From Lineus longissimus (lineage: Eukaryota; Nemertea; Pilidiophora; Heteronemertea; Lineidae), in contig NC_088316.1 of assembly GCF_910592395.1 (NCBI RefSeq), positions 19,778,001 through 19,842,000 on the forward strand: a stretch of DNA of 64,000 nucleotides, read 5' to 3'. The notes below the pieces were generated by a model that searched no databases, was not told where the DNA came from, and was given only the letters and a program-made list of their open reading frames with translations. Below are positions 10,501 to 19,400 of this stretch, piece after piece; within the stretch, counting starts at the first letter, position 1, and every line of letters starts with the position of its first letter. Both the position numbers and the translations under genes were made by a program.

Positions 10501-12364
10501 AGTTTCTCATGTTATTACATGTATTTCCTCATAGTGATTCTCATGAATCTGCACTAACCGTTGACTGGTATGCTGGCCAGCTGCAGGAGAAGACGATCGG
10601 CCTGCCAGTCATGTTGAGGAACTTGGTCATGGTTGGGTAACCTAGTCGAGGAAGGAAACTACACATTTATCACAACTGAGGCGAGTGAGGAGGGTTCTGG
10701 TTTTGGGAACATTCCATCGAGTTTCTTTGCCTTTTCAACAAGGGGTGACTTTACCAATCTTCAAATGTAAACAATTCAACTTTCTTTCAACAAATAATGC
10801 AAACGACACTAATCAGAAAAGGGTTTGAGCACATCATGCAACACATAGTAAGCCTCTATGTTGGTTCTCTCAGTCACTAAATTTACCTGTCAAAATTGAA
10901 GGGTGTGAATGCAATGTTTACAGCACGCACAAATGAAATATTAGTCAAAATGCTTTGGCAGACTGATGGTAGGGAAAAGTCTCGGAGCAGAAGCAAGAAA
11001 GAGAATAGGATAGCATCTACAAAGCATCTACAGCACAGACATATGGAGGAGAAGGGCTCATTTCTTTACTGGAAAGAATTCAAAAAGTTGGATATCCTTA
11101 GGTGTTGCCTGCATGTTCCATCAAAGTGTAGCACAACAAAATTACCAGATGACTGACTATAAAACCTGTAGCAATGGTGTAAACTGAACTAACCTTCATG
11201 CCGGAGCCCTGCTGATACAGTGGCCATTCGCAAGAATAGACCATAGGCCTCCCAGTCTGATTGAGAAAGAACTGCATGACAGCATAGCCTACAGGTGAAG
11301 AGCAAAGCACCATAAGCAAAAGAAGGAAAGGGATGAGTGAGAACATTTGACTCAAAGTCAAAATTGGTTAAAGCTGGGGCTTGCATGACAAGAACTAAAC
11401 TGTTTAAATGCTGACTAAGGCCCACTTTGTATGCAAAAGATACTTTAGTTTTTAAAACAAAAACAAGTGAAAACAAGACTTGAAAATATGAGGCAAAAAT
11501 ATGAAAATATGTTGCATGATGTGCTACCTCCCAACTGAAGACTTTTTAAACACAGGCTTTTAACACAGAAGGTCAGTGGTGGAAGAGCTATTTTACCTGG
11601 AGATCCTTCAAATATCAGAAATCTGTGAGGAAAACATTATTATTAGCTTTACCTTCATCCATCTGCTTTGGGTCGGAGTAACATCCATCGAATTTGAGCA
11701 AATCAACACCCCATTCAGCAAATGTGTTGGCATCCAACTGCATGTAGAACTCGCTGCCTGGGTAGCCTCCACATGTCTTGGTCCCAAAGTCTTCATAGAT
11801 TCCAAACTTCATGCCTAAGCTATGAACCTGAAGTTCAAGAAGATGCTTTCAATAATGTGTATCTGTAGGTTTGGTTACATGCAGCATGAAGTCCAGAAAA
11901 TTCTGGAGGCCATGGACAAAAGCACCTACAAGGAACAGTTTGTCATTGATCACATTTTTCTTCTGCATTATAATGAACCTGTACAAAATGAACCTTACGT
12001 CATCACCAACTATTCAACTTACATAATCAGCCAAATGCTTCATGCCATTTGGAAATCTCTCTGGGTCGGGTACCAGTTTAGCCGTCTTTGGATCTCTCTC
12101 CAATGCTGGCCAACAATCATCAATGGTAATGTATTCATAGCCCGCAGCCAAGTAGCCATTGTTCTTCATGTGCAGAGCCATCTCCTTGATGAGGCGTTCA
12201 CTGATGCAGTTGTTAGGGTCGTTCTTACAATCTGTGTTGCACCTGAACCTCTCCCAGGTTAGCCATCCCATGGGCGGAGTCAGTGCTAACCCATTGTCCA
12301 ATGAGAATGAGACCTGCACATGAAGGCAGATGAGAGCAGCAATGATCGACAGGACCCGAGACAT
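7583..12364 (-). CDS. Lysosomal GH27 alpha-galactosidase / alpha-N-acetylgalactosaminidase with duplicated alternative exons
   Basis: Glycoside hydrolase family 27, which removes terminal alpha-Gal or alpha-GalNAc from glycans in the lysosome. Constant exons: 1 (12364-12023), 2 (11827-11653), 5 (8432-8235), 6 (7912-7583, TGA). Exons 3 and 4 each exist in two versions: 3a 11288-11194 and 3b 10641-10559; 4a 9539-9378 and 4b 8848-8687. Isoform 3a+4a sums to 1302 nt (433 aa) and 3b+4b to 1290 nt (429 aa), both typical of the family. Exon 1 encodes a signal peptide ([17 protein letters not shown]), then LTPPMGW and TIDDCW. Exon 2 has the nucleophile motif LLKFDGC. Both exon 4 versions keep the acid/base Asp in RNYxDI. 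Exon 5 carries [12 protein letters not shown]. The ATG at 12364 is chosen because the signal peptide follows it. Vertebrate GLA and NAGA are the two descendants of this family, and this gene has the recognition signatures of both. Confidence 0.95.
8687..8848 (-). other. GH27 alternative exon 4b
   Basis: This exon has exactly the same length (162 nt) and phase (0-0) as exon 4a, with acceptor cctcatttag and donor GTAAGG. It begins [20 protein letters not shown] and ends [10 protein letters not shown]. The catalytic Asp is kept. The IQD and GPGH variants resemble human NAGA more than GLA. Confidence 0.9.
9378..9539 (-). other. GH27 alternative exon 4a
   Basis: This 162-nt exon is phase 0 at both ends (acceptor ctccacag, donor GTAAGA). 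It begins [20 protein letters not shown] and ends [10 protein letters not shown]. The Arg and acid/base Asp (R227 and D231 in human GLA) are kept. The IDD after them resembles GLA. The otherwise strongly conserved NDPDM is changed to NNPDV. Confidence 0.88.
10559..10641 (-). other. GH27 alternative exon 3b, alpha-N-acetylgalactosaminidase signature
   Basis: This 83-nt exon has the same entry phase (1), exit phase (0) and donor hexamer (GTTAGT) as exon 3a, with acceptor ...cgactag. It encodes [19 protein letters not shown], then C-S-W-P-A-Y, then QST. Ser and Ala correspond to human NAGA S188 and A191, which make room for the N-acetyl group. It is four codons shorter than 3a, in the loop after the motif. 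Confidence 0.9.
11194..11288 (-). other. GH27 alternative exon 3a, alpha-galactosidase signature
   Basis: This 95-nt exon follows exon 2 in phase 1 and ends in phase 0, with acceptor ...cctgtag and donor GTTAGT. It encodes [19 protein letters not shown], then C-E-W-P-L-Y, then QQGSGMK. Glu and Leu of this motif correspond to human GLA E203 and L206, the residues that accept galactose and exclude the N-acetyl group. Confidence 0.9.
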
Positions 12365-12734
12365 CCTAAAAGTATAACAAATGAGAAGTCCATCTATTTG
12401 ATTTAGTTACAAGACATGTATATGTTCTATCAGTATCATAGTAGAAGAGCGATGAACCGGCTCCATCCGGTAACTAGAAAAGCAAGTTACTGAAGAACAT
12501 ACTAGCCTTATCTATTTTCGGACAATTATTTTTTACCAAAATGTTTTTCAATGCCCTCCCTTATTAAAATATCAGACTTCGAATAAAATGCAAGGTTATA
12601 TATAACACCGACTTTATACTCTTACCTTAATATATCCGTATTATTAGTGCTCTTGGTAGGAATCGGGAGAAAATCGATGAAAAGTGAAGAAACTTTAAAA
12701 AATTTCTGCTAATTCTGCCCCGGCCATTTGCCCT

Positions 12735-12772
12735 GTCATGTGACTCACGTGAACTCAAGCTTGTCATGTGAC
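12735..12772. promoter_or_regulatory. Three clustered CLEAR/M-box-like E-boxes
   Basis: GTCATGTGAC at 12735-12744, TCACGTGA at 12745-12752 and GTCATGTGAC again at 12763-12772 lie about 375-410 bp upstream of the GH27 start codon. They are in the shared upstream region with the divergent AASDHPPT gene. TFEB/TFE3/MITF factors bind GTCACGTGAC-type (CLEAR) and TCATGTGA-type (M-box) sites in promoters of lysosomal genes. The motifs are seen directly. Their use by such a factor is inferred from the lysosomal product. Confidence 0.6.
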
Positions 12773-13358
12773 TTTTCAATTGGCGGCGAGCGACGACTGA
12801 ACTCGATTTGGGGGCGTAAGCTTCCGGTGACCAGTCAAGTGTTTTTCTATAGGATGAGTAATCTCGAGCCAAGCGAATAATCTGCAATACCAGAGCGCTC
12901 GGTATGACAGTCCATCCATTGTGTATGCACTAAAAATGTATGGCTCGCCTCGGGTAAATCAACGAGGCTTGGCTCGACCCGCGCGGATATGGTCGAGGTT
13001 ACCTTACTGTGAACTCGGCCCTGAGCCGTATTATCAAGTGTGTTGATCGATAGTCAGTATAGTGTTTCTGTTTGCAGTCCTTCAGTGGCAGCAAGTTCTA
13101 GGCCTAGGCCTGTAGCCTACTGACATGACTGAAGAAACGAACAGATTTTTCATGACACTCATAGGGCCTATTGTCACTCTGACCTGGTGTTGGCGATATC
13201 TTATCACCTCTCAGAATTCTACTGGTGAAAAGAGAAAAACCTCCAATCCCTTCGATCGTTCCAAGAACTGGAACAACTGGTGAAAACATGCCAACCAACT
13301 TATCTGTTTTACATGGCTACTGTAGCTGATTTTACATTTCTTTCTTGACTTCAGAAGC

Positions 13359-15127
13359 ATGTCTGTGTCGGACTCAAAAATGAGTGCTTCCAATGTTGCT
13401 CGGACTGCTTTACGTTGGGCGTTTAATTTCGGGTCATGGAGGCCGACCAAAGCAGAGTGGATGCTGGCTGCACAGTGTGTTCAGATGGAGGAGAAGAATA
13501 GGATAGGGAAATTTGTCTTCAAAAGAGATGCGAAATCTGCTATGGTGAGTTGAGCACCGGCCACCGTGGAACCTTCCTTAGTGGTTGCCTCCCTTAGGAA
13601 GACACCCTCTCTGTTAAGGAGAGTTGGCCCCAAGGCAGTTGTTCCTGTATAAACTTTGATGTCTTTATTTTCATTAATAATTGGGACACCTCCCTGTTGA
13701 GGACAGCATTTTCAGTCGCAAGGGTGTTTGTTATTGCAGGCTGGCAGATTGCTTCTCAGGAAGGCCATCTCGGACACACTGCAAATACCCTACGGAGATG
13801 TGAGGCTGGATAGGACAGAGAAAGGCAAACCTTTCCTTGTGAACACTGTGGCAACACATTTCTCATTCAATGTGTCTCACCAAGGGAAACTTGCAGTCTT
13901 GGCAACTGAATTCGATAAGGATGTGGGAATTGATGTCATGGAAATCACACAGCCCAGTAAGTAAGATTTACCCAGAACTTTTTAGGCAGCAGATATCTTA
14001 ATGTCGAGCCACTCCACCAGTGGGGCTCCTCAGTTAGGTTATTGCAATGTTTGTTCGTTATTTTCAGGGGGCAGTAAGTCTGTGGCTGATTTCTTTCACA
14101 CTATGAGAAGGCAATTCACAGATGATGAATGGGAAGCCATAAAGGAACCTATGACAGACTCGGGGAGATTGGCAAGGTTTTATAGATTCTGGGTGAGTAA
14201 GATTCTGCTACCTGCATTTGCAGAAATATTTTCATGCAGAGATGGATAAGGGTTTATCATTCATCAGGCTTACACTGTGCCAGCTCTTTAACATGTTGAA
14301 AGCTGCATGCAATGAAAAGCCCCTTCTGAACTCAGATGATGATTACTCCAAAGACAACCTTCGATTGCCATGATGAAGACTTCTCCAATCTGAAGATGTG
14401 AAAGCTTGGTTTTGTTGACTTACTGGTATGGGAATAGGTTTAAATCTCAACCTTATTAAGGCTTCGTTATTTGCAGTGTCTCAAAGAGAGCTATGTGAAA
14501 GCTGTTGGCATAGGTATAGGATACAGCCTGCAGAGACTGAGCTTCAAGATCAGCACACCTCAACTACGACAAGGAAACCTGACAAAGGACACAGTGTTGT
14601 TTATTGATGGAATCAAGGAGGTGATGTGGGAGTTCCATGAGACGATGGTGGATGAGCACCATTGTACTGCTGTGGCTGTCAGGAAAACCACTCATCAGGT
14701 AGTATTTTCCAGACATTCTGTATACTTCGATCCCAAAATAATTTTGCTGGTGTAAAACTGTGTTCAGGGTAATCCTTTAAGACTGCTATTTCCTTTAATG
14801 CGTTTTTAATGCTCTTTCTGGGTGAACACTACCTGCTATTGATATTGGGTCATCGCTGTCAGTGAATGATGTGTACTATAAGTAACTTGCGTGATGTCAG
14901 ACAAACAAACCTTGACTTATTAGCTCATTTTCACTTTCAAATCTCATGTTGTTATTATTTTGCAGGGGCAGAATGAAGAATGTGACTGTGATGGAATGAT
15001 GACCTCGGGACTGTTCGAGATTTTATCGTTTAGTCAGCTGGTTGTGTCAGCTCAACCATGTTTAGAGACCGACTTGGATTACTGGGAAGCGTTTGATCAG
15101 AAAGACGAATCGCCAGGAGGATCATGA
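13359..15127 (+). CDS. AASDHPPT: L-aminoadipate-semialdehyde dehydrogenase-phosphopantetheinyl transferase
   Basis: A cytosolic Sfp-type 4'-phosphopantetheinyl transferase that moves phosphopantetheine from CoA to a serine of carrier proteins such as fatty acid synthase ACP. Five exons in phase: 13359-13544, 13740-13956, 14068-14192, 14477-14698 and 14966-15127, giving 303 aa (human protein about 309). The N-terminus has RWAFNFGSWRPTKAEW. The core has FSFNVSHQGKLAVLA and the metal-binding GIDVMEI. Across the exon 3/4 junction lies FW-CLKESYVKAVG, the family's W-x-x-K-E-x-x-x-K motif. The start follows an acceptor-like ctgacttcag with four bases before the ATG, so there is a 5' UTR intron. AATAAA follows at 15602-15607. 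The gene is divergent to the GH27 gene, with about 1 kb between the start codons. Confidence 0.95.
13560..13735. mobile_element. Degenerate MITE in AASDHPPT intron 1
   Basis: Intron 1 contains gtggaaccttccttagtgg, aaggagagttgg and ccctgttgaggacagcattttc. These resemble the ends and body of the element at 30468-30648 (guggaacctc-type end, 'ggacac', 'agtgctgtcc'). It is diverged and its ends are not sharp. Confidence 0.4.
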
Positions 15128-15601
15128 TTTGAGGCTCTGTGATTACCTAATGGTTATCTCATCCACCTGACAAGTGTCAGTCCCAGGTTGGCTTCATGGG
15201 CCACTGGGCCAACACGCTAAAACCTCCAACCTTACTTGATAACAATAGCCATGACAAAGGTGTGACTCTTCGGACAGGGTGTTTAAATATTTCAGAAAGG
15301 ACAGTTTCAAGAACAATCAGCAATTGGAAAAATTGCAGATCTCATGTATGGACTGAAATGACTGTTTTATCTTCAGACATGAACTTGAAAGTTCCAAAGG
15401 TCTGAAGACCAGAATGTCAAGGGCAAGCTTGTTCTCGAGTGTACCTCTCTGGGCCTCGGACCAGAATGTTGCAATGGCAAGCTTGTTTGACATGGCTTTG
15501 CAGCCTAGCCTGCTATAAGCCAACACTTCGAGAAAAGATTAAAGATTGATCGAGAAGGTGTGTTTCATCTTCATTTGCATGTGCTTGCTATTAAGGCTTT
15601 C

Positions 15602-15607
15602 AATAAA
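15602..15607 (+). terminator. Polyadenylation signal of AASDHPPT
   Basis: AATAAA about 475 bp after the stop codon, in an AT-rich context. It is the first canonical hexamer downstream of the gene. Confidence 0.55.
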
Positions 15608-16286
15608 ACAAAGTTCTTAGTTTATACGCTTGTTTTATTTTGTTTCTATCGACTGGTAGTACACAGTAGCACCAAGAATGATTAATTCGTTATTCTTGCT
15701 TATTAATCAATACTGACAAAAGAATTCAGTAGGAATGCATGGACATGTGAGACAAAATACAGTTTTCGCTATTCAGTTCATCCGCTGGTCCAGGCAGTAT
15801 GTCGCACCAAAGTATAGTTCCAAGAAATGCAAGCTTCCCTGTACCAGTAGAGCTCAAAGACTACCGGAGACTATGTTTGTTTTACTAAATAGATTTCAAA
15901 TTTAATAACAAATCAAACGTACCAGCATTGGCCTAATGAATTACAGAAATACCAGAGTGACTCTTGAAAATGCAAGTTCACCAAGATGTAAACAAGCAGA
16001 GATCATAGACTACCCGCGACCATGTTTTTTACTTTTAGAATACAAATTTAACAATAATCAAAAATAAAGCATTGACCTGAATAGTAATAAATTATATGAG
16101 AGCAAAAGATTCTTATTAATAATAACAACAGAGTTTTCATTATTCTGTACACCCTTGACATGACTCCACCTGACTGTCCAGTGATACTTGCTAGCTTCTT
16201 GTACATGGAGTGGGGCTTTGCCTATTGCAGGTATGCACTGCCTGCTAGATTTCATCATACATTGTATATCACTTTGAAGAACTCCT

Positions 16287-16413
16287 TTAGACGGGTCTGT
16301 AACAGCCGCACGGTGGCTTGTAGAGAAGCGGTAACGCCATCACTCTCATTGCACTGAAGTCATAGTGCCTTTTCCCTGTATTCTTGATGGCATTTGCCCG
16401 CCTCACACCATCG
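16287..16413 (-). other. INPP4 terminal exon, distal copy
   Basis: Also exactly 127 nt, with a TTTCAG acceptor and the same entry phase. It encodes [19 protein letters not shown], then [22 protein letters not shown] and a TAA. Most nucleotide differences from the proximal copy are synonymous, as expected if both are under selection as protein. Confidence 0.8.
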
Positions 16414-19400
16414 CTGAAATAACACTTGTATCGTAAATATTTGATTCCGATTCCACGAGCGGCAACGAACAGCAGAGCAATCTACAGTAATTCATAAAAC
16501 AAGCTCAAAGGGGGACTATTGGCAGGCGACTGATGGTAGCTAGGCCTGGTTTGACAAGTAATAGAAATATTTCTCATAAAAGTGTGATTGCCGATGTTCT
16601 GTCATGACTCTGACCTTCTAAATACATCTATTGGCAAACTTTTTAAACTCAATCTGGCCCACTGAGACCCTGCCTATAGTCTCCCTTTAACATCAGTTGT
16701 GCGAACACAACTTGATTTCTACACTGTCTACATCTACAAGGGCCTGTAACAACCACTTGGGGGTTTGTAGAGTGTTGGTAATGCCATCACACGCATTGTG
16801 GCGAAGTCATAGTGCCGTTTTCCAGTGTTCTTAATCGCGTTTGCCCGCCTCACACCATCACTGAAATGACATGGAAACTGACTGTGAAAATGTTTTCATG
16901 CATGTCATGTTTATAGCAAGCTGTGGTGGTGCAGTTCACTGTCATTTACCATTGTTGCAGTCTCCATGCATGTGATTGTTGTTCATACATGCACTGGAAG
17001 ACAAAGGCACTATGTCACCCATGCCAACTTTCCCCCAAAGCAGCAAGACTTTATGAAACAGTATTGACACAAGGCTAATAAGCAGGTTGTGGGGCACTTG
17101 CACACCTGTGTAAATTCCTACAACAAACTCGATGGAATGTTTAATACGTACGTTCTGAAACAATCGAGTGCTCTCATGAAGACCTTTTGTGCCAGTTGAT
17201 GTTCTCTCTGCAGGATCATCGTCTGTTCGAGAGTGATACCCATCGATGTTCGGTCCCGAGAACTTTTACAACAGGTGAATCTGAATGCCCTTATCATTCG
17301 GGCAATCTGTCAAGATGAAATGAAAGGGTTAGGTCCTGCAAAGTTTCTAGAATGACTGCTAAAGGAAGAATTGATAGCATGAGACTGGCCTTGCATTGGT
17401 TGGCAACCAGTCTCAGAGAAGGAAAACTGCCAATAAAAGTCAGCAGGGTCCAGCCTGAGTGGCATGGCTGAGTTGAATGGCTTCCAACTAGCTTTCCTTT
17501 GCCTTTGGCTGTCCTCATTTTATTGTCCTTAGCCATTGGCAGTTATAAGAAGTACTGGACGTGAATATCCAAAAGTAGTGGACTGTGGTACTTACTTCAT
17601 CAGAGATGTGCAATATTGCAGTGTTGCGAGATTTCTTCAAAGCAACGCTCTGCTTGAGTGCAGACATTCGCTCTGTTAATGTCTGCCGGGTGTCAGATGT
17701 CACTGAAATGGAACATTAACATTTCAGAAAGGTTGGACAAGGATATTTAGATTTGAGGAACATGGCTATCAACTCATTCTCCTCACCTCATAGCTTGTTT
17801 AGTCTTTATGTAAATGGAATGGCTTCTATTACTTACGGGTAATAGGCATGCAACCTTTCCGAGTCCAAATCCAAGGACATCTGTATTTGATTTTCAAAAT
17901 GGTTGTAAATTGTCTTCCTAATTATCAACTGAAGAGACAATGAGCTAAATGAGAAGAATACTCACATGGCTCTTGGTAGCTTTTCAAAAACTCCTCCTTG
18001 TACTGAGATAAAATCTCAAACCCTTTGTTGTTGATGTGTTTTTCGAGTTCATCCACACCGAGTCTGAAGTAGAAAGTCATCATAGTGTTGTTGTAAGAAC
18101 TGCAGACTGGGCTGATGTCACTACATGTATGCAGCGTTCAGTTCGTTGTGACAAGTGACGTTGCATCATGACATTTTACATGTGTAGAAGGCATGGTTGA
18201 TCCTGATAGTTTGCAACAGTCAAGGTGAAGTGAGGTAAAGTAGTGTTATGATCATAGCAACTGGCAGTACATCAATGCACACCAATGTTGTAAGGGGCTA
18301 TGATTGTACCTTTACTTTATACATAGGTGAACTTACTTCTCTCCCAAAGTAGCCTGTTCATTGACACCAACGTTGAACATACACGTATGGATGTCAATCA
18401 AATGCCCTTCCCTGAGATCAACGGGTAGAAGATTGAATTCATGTGGCGGTAACGGTATCTCCATTATGACGTAAGGTCTGACTTGACAAAGGCGTGGCAT
18501 GCTAGTCTTGTCGCCATTGGAGGGATAGATCCGGAATTTGACGTCATCAAGTTGTTTAAGAATCGCGACCATGTCTTCCAGCATTGCTATTTCATCTCCA
18601 AAACAACTGAGCAAACACTCGAAACTGACTAGAATTCCTATCTTTGAGATCTGTTCGAGTAACTCCTCATTACGAATAGAAGTTGACATTCCTGACATCA
18701 CACCTACAGTTAAAGCGGACAGCTGAAAAATATTGAAAGCTACAGTAAAAGAGGTCATGGCAAATCTTACTCAGCCTACAACACTACAGGTTATGATCAT
18801 CAGTGTTTATGTGTCACTTAGTAGTTCCAGTGAGGTTCTGAATGGAACCTTTCCCTCTTGTGGGAATGGCCACATGTTTAGCAGGCTGAATCTAGTTAAC
18901 TGACCTGACCCATACTTTTAACAGGGAGCTGAATTGCTGGTCGTGCAAAATCTTGTATATCAACACTTGACTTACCCCCTGAGAGTAGCATAGATTCCTC
19001 CTGAATCGTATCGTATGCCACAGTGAGACATTGGGACTGGTCTCCACTATGATCTTGAATGCCAAAGAGTTGAGTATGAGCCTACAGATGTTCTCTACAG
19101 CACGCAGCACTCCCTGGATGAGCAGTTCAGCTTCCTCTCGCATCACCCCACGGCCCTTTGATATGATCTTGTCCGTCTTAGTTTCGAAATTGACACTTAG
19201 CGTCTCCACCAAGGATTTGAGCGAGACCTGTTGAAATAACATGTGTTTTCAAATACATTGTATATTCTCCAATGATGATCCAAACATCACAGAATAATGT
19301 ATATGATGATATATTTGGAGAAATTTCCCAAAAATTGAAGGGCACAAAATTGTTAATTTACACCGACTGTCATCAGTGCCTATATACTCACCCAAGATTC

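Noticed and set aside
7583-12364. Two overlapping or nested GH27 genes instead of one gene with alternative exons
   Set aside because: Only one copy each of exons 1, 2, 5 and 6 is visible in the interval, so two complete genes cannot be built.
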